In this document: positions 1 through 11,600 of the stretch, one piece after another
Numbering within the stretch: position 1 is the stretch's first letter
How the letters are laid out: each line of letters begins with the position of its first letter
Assembly: GCF_031127805.1 (NCBI RefSeq)
Contig: NZ_JARXHW010000015.1
Span: 1 to 64,000, forward strand
Direction: 5' to 3'
From: Thalassobacterium maritimum
Lineage (GTDB): Bacteria > Verrucomicrobiota > Verrucomicrobiia > Opitutales > Coraliomargaritaceae
DNA: 64,000 bases
Position numbers and translations under genes: made by a program
The notes under the pieces: model-generated
Told to the model about the DNA's origin: nothing
Seen by the model: the letters and a program-made list of their open reading frames with translations, nothing else
Database searches by the model: none

Positions 1-116
1 TGTCTGTCGTTTGCGTCGCGCTGGGAGACAGGCGAGGGCGCCTGTCTTACGTAAGACAGACACTCTTGTCTGTCGTTTGCGTCGTGCTGGGAGACCGGCG
101 AGGGCGCCTGTCTTAC
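1..116. repeat. Tandem 50-bp repeat, two copies, with 18-bp palindrome
   Basis: Two near-identical 50-base units lie at 1-50 and 67-116, differing at two positions (unit positions 19 and 30). The first unit runs into a perfect 18-base palindrome CTGTCTTACGTAAGACAG at 42-59, so the end of unit 1 is followed by its own inverted end. The second copy ends just before the enolase terminator. This looks like a dispersed palindromic intergenic repeat (REP/BIME-like). The left side is cut by the window start, so more copies may exist upstream. No protein is likely to be encoded although one frame stays open through it. Confidence 0.8.
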
Positions 117-118
117 AC

Positions 119-151
119 AAAAAAGCCCTGCCGTGGATGCGGCAGGGCTTT
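119..151 (-). terminator. Rho-independent terminator of eno
   Basis: Read on the minus strand, the perfect 11-bp stem AAAGCCCTGCC / GGCAGGGCTTT (122-132 with 141-151) encloses an 8-base loop and is followed by a run of six T (119-124). It lies about 27 bp after the enolase stop codon. Confidence 0.9.
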
Positions 152-178
152 GCTTCAAAAGTGTCGAAAGGACTGCGA

Positions 179-1462
<1,284 letters not shown>

Positions 1463-1703
1463 AGTAAAAGCGATATGGTTTCTATGTGAGATGAAATTGT
1501 TGCCTTCACCTGCGTGCGCAGTCGAATAATTGGACAACAAGCTTGTTGTTTTGCAGCTCATGCTCAGGCTGTCAATGATTCGTGGATAAGTAATCTTTAT
1601 GATTTAGGAGAAGCAAACTTATTGATAAGTGCAGCTAATTCTAATTTGTTGATGGATTAGTCTTTGCGCGCCCAGAGTGCACTCTCAATTTTTCAAATTT
1701 GTT

Positions 1704-2165
1704 ATGAATCGTATTCTCTTTTTATGTATGGGCAATATTTGCCGGTCGCCTGCGGGGCATTGTGTTTTGCAGCATTTAGTGGATGAGGCCGGGCTGTCGG
1801 ATGTCTTCGAGATTGAATCGGCTGGCACCACTGGCTTTCATGTGGGCGCGTCGCCGGATGCGCGCATGCAGCAGGTTATGCGTGAGCGGGGTATTCCAGT
1901 GATCGGGCACTCACGTCAGTTGCAAGCGGCAGATCTTGAGTATTACGATCTGATTTTGGCTATGGATCAGGATAATCTGGAGGGTGCGCGCCGTCTGGAT
2001 CCGGGTGGTGAGTATTGGCATCGGATCAAGTTGTTCTGCGAATACTGTACAGAGCACGATGTGCGCGAGGTGCCCGACCCCTATTATGGGGGCGATCGTG
2101 GGTTTGAGTATGTGATGGATCTGATTGAGGACGGCTGCCGGAATTTGCTCAAAGCGTTGCGATAG
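1704..2165 (+). CDS. Low-molecular-weight protein tyrosine phosphatase
   Basis: Cytoplasmic phosphatase of the Wzb/YwlE/Etp class (153 residues), acting on phosphotyrosine or possibly phosphoarginine in proteins. The N-terminal P-loop CMGNICRSP has the C-x5-R-S catalytic signature, and the general-acid loop near the C-terminus reads DPYYGG. The ATG at 1704 places the P-loop about 8 residues from the N-terminus, as is usual; an upstream in-frame start at 1677 would add nine unrelated residues. It is divergent from eno. No exopolysaccharide kinase gene lies beside it, so the substrate cannot be inferred. Confidence 0.93.
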   Translation: MNRILFLCMGNICRSPAGHCVLQHLVDEAGLSDVFEIESAGTTGFHVGASPDARMQQVMRERGIPVIGHSRQLQAADLEYYDLILAMDQDNLEGARRLDPGGEYWHRIKLFCEYCTEHDVREVPDPYYGGDRGFEYVMDLIEDGCRNLLKALR

Positions 2166-2240
2166 CGCAGGAGCTGGTGGCGGTGGCATCCTGTGCCACA
2201 GTCGTCGGGTAGATATTGTGTGCTCTATTGCTAAAGTGAT

Positions 2241-2849
2241 CTAGCCTTGCGAGTGATGGATTGAATAGTGAATGGCGGTGAGTCGTATGACCACCACCAG
2301 TAAGCTGGTTAATAGGAGTGAGGAGAGCTCGTTTAAATTGGCGTAGTCGAAGCAGAGCAGGGCCAAGCCACCGATTAGGCAGGCGGTTGCGTAGATCTCT
2401 TTGCGTAATACCAGGGGGACTTCGTTGCGTAACACATCGCGCAACAGCCCACCAAAGGTGGCACTGACCACGCCAATCGCCAGTGCCGCCCATCCGGGCA
2501 GGCCATAGGCTTGAGCGATACGCATGCCTGTGACTAAAAAGATTCCCAGCCCCAGTGCGTCCAATACCGAGATGATGCGAGTAATCTTCTGCCAGCTATT
2601 AATGCCATGCAGAGCTACCAGCACCGCACAGATAGCTAAGATGAAATAGACGGGATCTTTTAGGAAAATGGGCGGTAGGTCGCCTAGCATGACACTGCGC
2701 AGCAGGCCGCCGCCCGTGCCAGTGACCAGTGCAATGATGAACATGCCGAACCAGTCCATCTCTTGTTGACGACCTGCAATCGCCCCGGATACGCAAAAGA
2801 CAAAAGTTCCCGCGTAGTCCCAGCATTCTAACAATCCTGGTAGTTGCAT
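2241..2849 (-). CDS. TRIC/UPF0126 (YicG-like) membrane protein
   Basis: Integral inner-membrane protein of 202 residues in the UPF0126 family, today described as trimeric intracellular cation channel (TRIC)-like. It consists of two homologous halves with glycine-rich turns: ALVTGTGGGLLRSVMLGDLPP in the first half and SATFGGLLRDVLRNEVPLVL in the second, with about seven hydrophobic segments. The physiological ion in bacteria is uncertain. It converges with the phosphatase gene and shares no operon. Confidence 0.9.
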   Translation of the reverse strand: MQLPGLLECWDYAGTFVFCVSGAIAGRQQEMDWFGMFIIALVTGTGGGLLRSVMLGDLPPIFLKDPVYFILAICAVLVALHGINSWQKITRIISVLDALGLGIFLVTGMRIAQAYGLPGWAALAIGVVSATFGGLLRDVLRNEVPLVLRKEIYATACLIGGLALLCFDYANLNELSSLLLTSLLVVVIRLTAIHYSIHHSQG

Positions 2850-3140
2850 GTGCTTCGTGTATCGGGGCGCAATCGCGCTGGGGCTGTTGATGGTGGGCTC
2901 AAGATCGCTGCAGGTAAATTATTAAGCAGCCATACGCTCGGAGGATTTTTACAGAAGTCAATGTGCGCTTTTCTAATTTTTGATAGTACGCTCTCACCTG
3001 CGTTGGTCCTTCTCAACAAGTTTTGGCTCAGAGGATGCTCTGGTACTTATTCTTGCATTTAGGAGTGTTTATACTAGGAGTGCTGGGTATTTACCCTAAT
3101 TTTTAACGGATTGATTCACGCATTTTAATTTAGAAAAAAC

Positions 3141-6100
3141 ATGAGAGCATACATGCATATACTGTTTGTGTGCCTATTGCTGCCAGCTTGGCTCAATGGG
3201 GCATTACTGCCTGGCGATTTTGGAGTGGTGCGCATTTCTAAAGACAAGGTCACAATTTTGGCACTGCAGGCCATTGCCGCGAATGAGTCGATCAAGCTCA
3301 GTGATCAATCTTGGAAGTATGGTGCATTTTCGGGTAACGGCAGCGGAGGAACGCATACCCTGACGCGTCCCTTGGAGGCGGGGGACTTGTACGAAATCGA
3401 CTTGTCGGCTCTAGGCATTTTATTTGAATGGGGCGATACGCTCCATTTTTATCAAGAGAGCGCGGCTCCTAATAGGCCTAAGGTGCGTCACTTGTTTGTG
3501 GTGGAGGCGAACCCAGCGGGGCTGCGCTGGTTGGATACGCCGCTTGGGCTGGAGCCTGATTTGACTCACATTTTGATTCGTGAAATTAGTGGCTATACTG
3601 GGGATATCAACCAGGTCTATAATAGCGGCTTACTCGACATTGTTAATTTGAATTTGACGCCCTATCAGTGGCTGCAGGCATTGGGCAATTATCGTGCTTG
3701 GATACATGTGGATCAAGAGCTCGAACTTTCTTTGCTGCAACTCTTGGGCCTCGAATTTCTTGTTTTGCCTAGTCCTGGGGTGATTGAGTTTATGTCAGAT
3801 GCCTACCACCTAGGTGAGAATGATGGGAAGATTACCGTTCCTGTGAGACGCCTATATGGTAATGCGGGCACTGCCAGTGTGGAAGTTGAAAGTACGAATG
3901 TCGTCGAGCCTCTCAATACATGGGAAAATCAAGCAGCAGAGGAGTTCTACGCAGATTTAACTGGGATCGCTTATTCGCCTGCAGCGGGATATGCGATTGC
4001 CGTGAGCCCCGATACAGGTAAACTTTTAAAGGGCACTTCTTCGGGCTGGCTCGCGATGGATACTAACGGGGAGCCGCAAACGAACTTAGAGTTGAGTGAT
4101 GTCGTATATGATGGGACGGGCTTTTGGGCATGTTCCAAGCAGGGGCGGATTTATAAATCGGAAACTGGCCTCGATTGGTCGTTGAAATATGCACCTTCGG
4201 GCACCGCGCCGAGCCTCACGCGTATCGTCTACCTGCCAGCGGCGGCCGCTCAGGGGCTGCCCGCACTGCTTGCACTCGGCGAGGACGGCCAAATTTTGTA
4301 TGAAAATTCCAGCGATACGTGGCAGCCATCTTCTTCTGGGCTGAGCGATGTCGGCCTGTTTTCGGTTACTTTTGATGGGCAAAATTACGTCGCGGTCGGG
4401 GCCGGTGGCAACATTCTGACCACTCGAGACCTGGCAAAGAAGTGGGAGAGCCATAGTAGCCCGACAGCTTTCGATCTGTATGCAGTTTACTTTTCACCTG
4501 CGAGTCTGGGGGGCGGGTATTATGTTGTGGGGCAATTTGGTACCATGCTTTACTGCGACAATCTAGTCGCTGGCTTTGAGAAGATTGAATCTGGCACTTC
4601 GCAGACTCTTTTTTCGATGCAAAGCGTTCAGTTAGAGGTCGACTCCAGCACGGGTGAAACCGTAAGCTATCTCGTCGCGTGTGGGGCAGCGGGCACGGTC
4701 ACGGCGGCTGAAAGTGGCGGCAGCTTTACGCTGCGTCGTTCGATCCATCGTGCTTCTGCCCTCTATTCCATTCTTCCGATCGTATCGGGTTCGGGGCAGG
4801 CAGCAGAGGCACTGATCGCCATCGGTGAATATGGGGCCATCGTGAGTTTGAGCACCTTCAGTCAGGCGCTTTCGGGGGGGGAGGATCAGCTCCGATTGAA
4901 CAATGAGCCTACATCTAAGCTGTCCTGGGCCGCGGGCGAAAGCTCTGAGAAATACGTCGAAGTGAGTGCTGGCACGGTTGATCGGTTTCGTCAGCGCACG
5001 GATCTGCTGCTCAAGCGTCCGATTGGCGGGGGAAACTATCGACTCGGCAAGCAACGCACCCAAGTCAATCTGATGCGTGCGAGCGATTCTTCGGTGGCAT
5101 TGGCTCCCAATTTTGGACCCTTGCTTTATATGGTCGATACGCGGGTCGAAATCAATAGTAAGGAGCAGTGGGAGTTTAAGTTCAGGCTCGGCAACACCTC
5201 GCAACAGGCCACGGGCCGACTGTTTTTACGTTTTGAAGATACCAATTTGCCAGATTGGGAAATCCCCTCGAGTTTATTACCCGGCGATGGTGAGGGCATG
5301 GCTGCTTTGAGTGTGAGTGCAGACATCGTCAAGGTGCTGTCGCAACCAGTGGAGAGCGTCAGCCTCTACGAAGAATTCAGGCAAGGAGAGTCGGTGCTTA
5401 AATACAAGAAAATCGTGAACAGCCTGTGGGCGGATCCGGACTGGTCGCCCAATGGTATTTTCCCGCGCTCGCTCGGCATTTATCTGCTCGACGATGGTAG
5501 TTTGTTGGATCCTGGTATTCCTGGCATTTCAGAGGCACTCGATCTGACTAGTGGTGTGGTCGATGATGTGATTGACATCATCGGCGGCATTCTGGGAGGG
5601 CTGTTCAATGTGCAGAGCCTCGCGAGATCGAGTTCGGTCGCTGAGGAGAGTCGGCCAGCATCGACTCAGTCCTTTGCCGCATATTCTTCCATGAGTTCTT
5701 ATTCCACGACGAGTCGTGGCAGTTCCGGCGGCTCTACATTTAGCGACGGGGTGCCGACCCCATCGCGTGAGGCCAGTGGCGACCCACAGTTGATCTTGAC
5801 CGATACCGATACCCAAGGGCCGACTGGTATGGAGTTACGTGCGACGTTCCCCTTCTTTTTAGAGGGCGATTTTTATAATACTGGCACCGGGCTCAACGAA
5901 GTCTATACCATGAATGTGGTGGACTGGTCGGTCTCCGAAGATGCGGCGCCAGCGGATGGACTAAGCATCGATGCGGACGGCAACTTCGAGGCAAGCCCCA
6001 ATCCCTCACTGAGCTATCCGCGAGAGATTTCGATCGATTCCAGCACCACTGAAGGGGCTCCCGTCGATGACAAGGGCGAGCCCATTGAATTTACAGACAG

Positions 6101-6524
6101 TCAGACCGTGACGCTGAGCTACGCTGCCAGCGACCTGAGCTACGCCGACTGGGTCTTGCTTCACTCTTCTTTAAGCGGGGACGATGCCTTGGGCGATGCT
6201 GACCCTGATGACGATGGTCTGCGCAATCTGCTTGAGTTTGCCCTCGGCCTCGACCCCGAGACTCCTGACCTCAGTTCCGTCTTGACGCTTACGCACGATG
6301 CGGCCAGCTCCATTTCGAACTTCGAGCTGACGATCCCCCTCGATCGTAAAGAGTTGATTTACACACTGGAGACGACGAGCAATCTATCTACCATTCCAGT
6401 TGAATGGACGGCGCAATCTTTGACGCTCTCTGCAGTGGACGGCAGCACGGAGACCTGGGCGGCTCGCATTCGCAGTTCGGGACAAATATTCGGTCGACTC
6501 TCAATCCAGGAAGTAGCACCGTAA
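3141..6524 (+). CDS. Large secreted protein with Ycf48/BNR-like propeller repeats
   Basis: Exported protein of 1127 residues with a signal peptide ending near ALNG-A (about residue 20). The N-terminal part (about 23-120) resembles the domain that opens many secreted nucleases and haemolysins. A short Calx-beta-like segment follows (about 212-260). Residues about 255-540 carry spaced motifs such as GKLLKGTSSGW, GRIYKSETGLDW, GQILYENSSDTW, GGNILTTRDLAKKW and FGTMLY, about 45 residues apart, which is the Ycf48/BNR-type beta-propeller pattern. A Ser-rich linker comes near residues 820-890. The end contains DADPDDDGLRNLLEFALGLDP, a calcium-binding-type motif common in Verrucomicrobiota and Planctomycetota secreted proteins. 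The stop is 38 bp before the cyclase gene, so co-transcription is likely. The function is unknown; ligand or surface recognition for the downstream signalling genes is my inference. Confidence 0.75.
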   Translation: MRAYMHILFVCLLLPAWLNGALLPGDFGVVRISKDKVTILALQAIAANESIKLSDQSWKYGAFSGNGSGGTHTLTRPLEAGDLYEIDLSALGILFEWGDTLHFYQESAAPNRPKVRHLFVVEANPAGLRWLDTPLGLEPDLTHILIREISGYTGDINQVYNSGLLDIVNLNLTPYQWLQALGNYRAWIHVDQELELSLLQLLGLEFLVLPSPGVIEFMSDAYHLGENDGKITVPVRRLYGNAGTASVEVESTNVVEPLNTWENQAAEEFYADLTGIAYSPAAGYAIAVSPDTGKLLKGTSSGWLAMDTNGEPQTNLELSDVVYDGTGFWACSKQGRIYKSETGLDWSLKYAPSGTAPSLTRIVYLPAAAAQGLPALLALGEDGQILYENSSDTWQPSSSGLSDVGLFSVTFDGQNYVAVGAGGNILTTRDLAKKWESHSSPTAFDLYAVYFSPASLGGGYYVVGQFGTMLYCDNLVAGFEKIESGTSQTLFSMQSVQLEVDSSTGETVSYLVACGAAGTVTAAESGGSFTLRRSIHRASALYSILPIVSGSGQAAEALIAIGEYGAIVSLSTFSQALSGGEDQLRLNNEPTSKLSWAAGESSEKYVEVSAGTVDRFRQRTDLLLKRPIGGGNYRLGKQRTQVNLMRASDSSVALAPNFGPLLYMVDTRVEINSKEQWEFKFRLGNTSQQATGRLFLRFEDTNLPDWEIPSSLLPGDGEGMAALSVSADIVKVLSQPVESVSLYEEFRQGESVLKYKKIVNSLWADPDWSPNGIFPRSLGIYLLDDGSLLDPGIPGISEALDLTSGVVDDVIDIIGGILGGLFNVQSLARSSSVAEESRPASTQSFAAYSSMSSYSTTSRGSSGGSTFSDGVPTPSREASGDPQLILTDTDTQGPTGMELRATFPFFLEGDFYNTGTGLNEVYTMNVVDWSVSEDAAPADGLSIDADGNFEASPNPSLSYPREISIDSSTTEGAPVDDKGEPIEFTDSQTVTLSYAASDLSYADWVLLHSSLSGDDALGDADPDDDGLRNLLEFALGLDPETPDLSSVLTLTHDAASSISNFELTIPLDRKELIYTLETTSNLSTIPVEWTAQSLTLSAVDGSTETWAARIRSSGQIFGRLSIQEVAP

Positions 6525-6562
6525 AGGGTCCACCTGCTTCTTGCCGCCTGTAGCTGACACTC

Positions 6563-8683
6563 ATGTTCTCACGAATCGCCCGATACTTTGCGCAACCGAA
6601 GCGTAATTGGCAGTGGTTGATTCAGGTGCCGCTTGGCTTTTTGTTTGTGCTATTGATCGGTATCGCTTGCACGCAATGGGCGCCCGCCAGTTATTTTGAG
6701 CGTAAAAGCCATGACTTGTTTCATGTTCTTGAGTGGTTTGACGAAGATCACCCGAAATTCCCTATCGAGGATTTCTTAATCATTTACGTCGATGATCTCT
6801 CGCAGAAGGAGTTACAACAACCCTGGGACCGGCCTTGGGACCGTCATCTGCATGCGGAATTACTGCGTAAGATCCGCCTGGATGGGCCGCAGCTGGTGTT
6901 TTATGATATGGTCTTTGATATGCCCAGCTCCGATGCCGAGGCAGACGCGCAGTTCGAGGCCGAGATTGCCGCCTGTGGCAAAGTCGTGCTGGGCGCTAGT
7001 AATCAGCGCTATTATTTCCCCGGTAATGAGGAGCCTGCCGAGCAGCTCTTTGTGCCTTACGCTCCTTTTCGACAGGCGGCTGCCGCATGGGGTGTTGTGC
7101 AAAAACACCATGACTACGCGGATAACGGTCTGCGTTGGATGCACCGTGTGCATGACGACGATCGCTTTCAGCCTGCCTTTTGGAACGCTACTCAACTGAT
7201 CGCCCCCGATGTGATTGCGGCTGCGGGGCCGGTGGAGCAACCGCGCTGGGTGCGCTTTTTCGGTCCCTCTTCGACGATTCCCAATATGAGTTTCTACACC
7301 GCGCTGTTGGACGAGCGAATCAGCTTCAAAAATAAGCTGGTATTCATCGGTGCTCGACATTCGGTGGCGATGCCCGGGGCGGGGCGCGATGTCTATCGCT
7401 CTCCTTATTTCAGAGATCCTGAAGGTGAAATGACGGGCGTGGAGATGCAAGCCACCATGGTGCGTAACATGCTCACCGGATCTTGGCTTGATTGGGCAGA
7501 TTTGAAGACTCTCTGGGCCATTGTGTTGATGAGCACCTTGTTACTGACGTTAATCGTGAATGCATTCGGTGCCCGGCTTTCGTTACTTGGTTGCGCCTTT
7601 TTTGTGTTTTCGAGTGCGATTTGTTCGATTTGGTGGATTCACGCGTCCGGAACCTTTTTTGCCTGGCTAGTGCCTGTTCTTGTGCAAGCGCCGGTTGCTT
7701 TTGCATACTCCGCGATCTGTAATTATTGCTTCCTTGAGCGCAAGCGGAATCGCTTGAAACGTATTTTTGCCTCGTATCTGTCGCCAGTCATGGTCGAGCG
7801 TATCGCAGATGCCGAGGAGGAGCCGCAACTTGGCGGAGAAGTGGCGAATATCACACCCTTTTTTAGTGACGTGGCCAACTACTCGAAATTCGCCGAGTTG
7901 TTGTCGCCTATGGATCTGACGCAGCTTATGAACGAGTATCTGAGCGCGATGACCGATGTGTTACAAGACGAGGGCGGCACGCTTGATAAATATGTCGGCG
8001 ATGCGATTGTCGCTATCTTTGGGGCACCCTTACACAGTGCGGACCACGCTTATAAGGCATGCTGCTCCGCCATTCGGATGCAGCAAGTTCAAGAAAAATT
8101 GCGTCAGCGATGGTCGCAGCAGCAGGGACGCTGGCCAGAGTCCGTATGCCAGATGCACACCCGAATCGGCCTGAATACGGGTAACGCGGTCGTCGGCAAT
8201 ATGGGCTCCACGATTCGTTTCAACTACAGTATGAGTGGTGATGCGGTCAATCTGGCCGCACGTTGCGAATCTAGCGCCAAGCACTTCGGTATTTATACGA
8301 TGGTCACGGAGGGCACCCGTGCGGCTGCCAGTTCGGTTGAGAACCATGGTTTGGCCTTTCGGCGTATTAACTGCTGCACTGTGATTGGCCGCAAAGAGCC
8401 CGTCATGCTCTACGAACTGATGGGGTTCGAAGCTGATTTGTCGGAGCGTGAGCATCTCTGTCGCGAATACTATGAGCGGGCCTTGGTTGCCTTTGTGCGT
8501 CGTGATTGGGCGCAGGCGATTGAATTACTCAATCAATCGATCCCACTGGAACGCTTCCAGCCTGGCCACAATACAAACATGCTGACCACCCCGAGCCTGG
8601 TGTTGAAGCAGACCTGCGAACATTACATCTATCATGCTCCCCCGGCGAACTGGGACGGAGTTTACAACCTACGATCCAAGTGA
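6563..8683 (+). CDS. CHASE2-domain adenylate/guanylate cyclase (class III)
   Basis: Membrane signalling enzyme of 706 residues making a cyclic nucleotide. There is one transmembrane segment near residues 22-40, an extracytoplasmic CHASE2 sensor (about 45-305, with IIYVDDLSQKELQQPWDRPWDR and FIGARHS), then three transmembrane helices (about 313-390). The cytoplasmic catalytic domain carries the metal-binding Asp residues in FFSDVANYSKF and DKYVGDAIVAIFG and the transition-state Asn/Arg in GDAVNLAARCE. The Lys in LDKYVGD fits an adenylate cyclase, but ATP versus GTP specificity is not proven. A C-terminal extension (about 615-706) resembles a TPR-like helical tail. The TGA stop overlaps the GTG start of the next gene by four bases, indicating translational coupling. 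Confidence 0.93.
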   Translation: MFSRIARYFAQPKRNWQWLIQVPLGFLFVLLIGIACTQWAPASYFERKSHDLFHVLEWFDEDHPKFPIEDFLIIYVDDLSQKELQQPWDRPWDRHLHAELLRKIRLDGPQLVFYDMVFDMPSSDAEADAQFEAEIAACGKVVLGASNQRYYFPGNEEPAEQLFVPYAPFRQAAAAWGVVQKHHDYADNGLRWMHRVHDDDRFQPAFWNATQLIAPDVIAAAGPVEQPRWVRFFGPSSTIPNMSFYTALLDERISFKNKLVFIGARHSVAMPGAGRDVYRSPYFRDPEGEMTGVEMQATMVRNMLTGSWLDWADLKTLWAIVLMSTLLLTLIVNAFGARLSLLGCAFFVFSSAICSIWWIHASGTFFAWLVPVLVQAPVAFAYSAICNYCFLERKRNRLKRIFASYLSPVMVERIADAEEEPQLGGEVANITPFFSDVANYSKFAELLSPMDLTQLMNEYLSAMTDVLQDEGGTLDKYVGDAIVAIFGAPLHSADHAYKACCSAIRMQQVQEKLRQRWSQQQGRWPESVCQMHTRIGLNTGNAVVGNMGSTIRFNYSMSGDAVNLAARCESSAKHFGIYTMVTEGTRAAASSVENHGLAFRRINCCTVIGRKEPVMLYELMGFEADLSEREHLCREYYERALVAFVRRDWAQAIELLNQSIPLERFQPGHNTNMLTTPSLVLKQTCEHYIYHAPPANWDGVYNLRSK

Positions 8684-11600
8684 GAATTTATTGTATCCAC
8701 CACATACTGACCTACCTCTTTTGCAGCCTGCTTTGGGCGAGTGCCAGCTTACATGGGGAGGAGTCGATTGAGCTGATCAGTGTCGAGAACCTGGTGGAGG
8801 TCAGCCGCAGTCATGCCCAGGCGTGGACTGCTGTGGAATCGGGCACCTTACTGGCGGATGGCGACCGGGTGCGCACGGGGGAATACAGCCGCGCAGCGCT
8901 GCGCTATCCCTCCGGTCATATCATTCGTTTGAACGAATTCTCTACGATCCGATTATCTCAGACCTCGACTTTCGAGGGAGCTAAGAAAACCGCTCTCGAG
9001 CTTAAAAAGGGAGCCTTGTATTTTTTCAGTCGTCAGCCTGAAAGTGAGTCCGATATCAAGACCGCAGCAGTCAATGCCGCCATTCGTGGCACCGAATTTG
9101 AGATCCGTGTGAATGACGACCAGAGCACAGAGCTTTCGATGTTCGAGGGACGGGTCGATCTTTCTAATGCGGTAGGCAGCCTTGCTTTGAGCCCAGGAGA
9201 GCGCGCCCGAACGCAAGTCGGACAGGCGCCGGTCAGGCTGCCTATGATTGATGCCAGTCGCTATATGCAGTGGTATCTCTACTACCCCGGCGTGCTGGAT
9301 ACGCGGGGGCTCGACTTGGATGTGAGCTATAATAGCTCCGTAGCCGCATACCAAGTGGGCGACTTGTTAACTGCGCTGGAGAGCCTTCCGCGAGCTGCGG
9401 GGGCTTTGGCTACGGCAGACACCCAAGTTTACCGAGCTGCAGTTATACTGGCTGTGGGCCAAGTGGAGCAGGCGGCCCAGTCTTTGCGGGGCAGTTCCCA
9501 AGCGCAATCGGCCGCGTTGCTGGAGTTGATCGATGCCGTCAAAGGGGACCCACAGACGGTCGCATCATTGGCGCCAGCTCAAACTGCTAGCGACTGGTTG
9601 GTTCGCTCCTATAGCTTACAGGCAGTGGGGGATCTCGCAGGCGCCCGCGCCGCTGCCCAGCAGGCGACTCAACTTAATCCAGAGTTTGGATACGCTTGGG
9701 CTCGCTTAGCGCGCCTAGACTTCGGCTTTGGCGATACAGACGCTATGCACGGCGCACTGGAGCAGGCAAAGCAATATAACCCCTCGAACCCAGAGGTTTT
9801 CGTGCTTGAGGGCTTCAGGCTGGCTGCTGAGGGCCAAGCCGCTCAAGCCGAAGCTCAGTTTTTGCAGGCGCTCGGGCTCGCTGCAAATTATTCAGATGCA
9901 TGGTTGGGATTGGCCTTGGTCCGCTTCAATCAAGGGCGCGAGTCGGCCGCGTTGCAGGATATGTTGACAGCGGTAGCACTTCAGCCCAATCGATCCTTAC
10001 TACGCAGCTATCTTGCCAAGGTCTTTGCTGAGAGCCATCAAATTTCGATCCCCTGGCTGCGCCCGCAGGCCGACGATTTCGTGGAGAAAGCGCTGCAAGA
10101 ACTGGAACTCGCCAAGGAACTCGACCCAGGCGATCCGACTCCTTGGCTCTACGCCGCGCTGATAAAACGCGACAATCTGCGCTACAATGAGGCCGTGCGT
10201 GATTTACAAAGCTCGATCGATCAGAACAACAATCGCGGCTTATTTCGCTCGCAGTCTTTGCTCGATCAAGATCTCGCGGTGCGCCGCTCTAATTTGGCTG
10301 ATATTTATCAACAGGCCGGCTTGCCCACGCAAGCGCTGGCCGAAGCGGGCAAGGCCGTGCAGGCCGACTACACTAATTTTGCCGCTCACGACTTTCTGGC
10401 ACGCGTCTATCGCGAAAGCTTCGACGCCACCCGCATCAATCAGCGCAACGACACAGCCTTGAACAATGAATTCTTCCTGCGTAATGCGTTGGCTCCTGTG
10501 GGCGCGGGCATCGCCTCGCAACGAGTTTCGAATCAGGAATATAGCTCCTTGTTGAATCAGATGGGTTACAACGGCACTGTCGAAGGCTCGTTCGACTCAC
10601 GCGGGCGCTATGCGGTCGGCACTTTTCTAGCGTATCAAGGCAGTCGTATCGAACTCGCGCTGGAATTATACCAGGAGGAATGGGACCCTATCTATTATAA
10701 CGACGACCTGGAAACGCGTTCCGCTTTAGTGCACTTTAAATACGAGCCCACCTCCAAGGATCGTTTTTATAGCTTGCTCATTTTTAACGATAGCGAGCAA
10801 GGGGACTTGAGCGCGGGACCCGATCCCGATGCGCTTAACCGCTCCGTGCGCCCTTATTCTGTGGTGGGAGACCATGTCGTCTTTACGCCGAGCACGAGTG
10901 GAGCCCATCCCGTCAATGACAGCTACGGCCGCGACCCTGAGTTTCGTGTAGAGCAAGCTCAAGAGCCGCTGTTCTTTAATACCTATACACGCCAGTGGAA
11001 TGATCAGAACCTCTCGCTCTTCCTGTATGGTTGGACCGATACCAACAGTCGCGATTCCGACCCCTTGCTTTCGCTGGGTGTCACGAACCTGAGCGGTAGC
11101 CCCAGTCAGCAAAAAATCTACGACGCGTCCTACCAAAATGAGCAAAGCTTTGAATTGCACAGCTTCGAAGCGCAGCACGTCTGGCAAGGGGAGCAGAGTC
11201 AGCTGATCGTAGGCGCGCGCCTGCAAGTCGGGGAGTTGGAAGACGACATGCGTATGCGTGCCGCGATCAATAGCAACATTCCGGCGGCACAATTATACAA
11301 TCTAGTGCCTTACGCGATCGACAGCGATGGCACGCGTGGTAGCAGCGAAGACTTTGAGCGGATCGCCCTCTATAGCCAGTTTGGTTATGCTTTGTCCGAT
11401 CAGTTGACCGTGGTGGCGGGCTTGAAGTATGACAGTATCGAGTATCCAGATGGCCTACAGTCCCTCGCTCGGAGCCCGCAGTCGCAATCTGAATCGCAAC
11501 TTTCACCTCAGCTCGGCTTTATTTGGCAACTATCACCCGAGTGGCTGCTGCGCGGAGCCTATGCGCGTTCAATGAGCGGCTATCGTATCGAAGACCTATT

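Noticed and set aside
1..116. Possible CRISPR array
   Set aside because: Only two units of 50 bases with a 16-base gap, and the units are palindromic at the junction; no cas genes are near.
2844..3062. Open frame of 72 codons upstream of the large secreted protein
   Set aside because: It starts inside the TRIC gene end, has no recognisable features and lies across the probable promoter region.
4632..5204. 190-codon minus-strand frame within the large secreted protein gene
   Set aside because: Arg-rich low-complexity product typical of a shadow frame of the sense gene.
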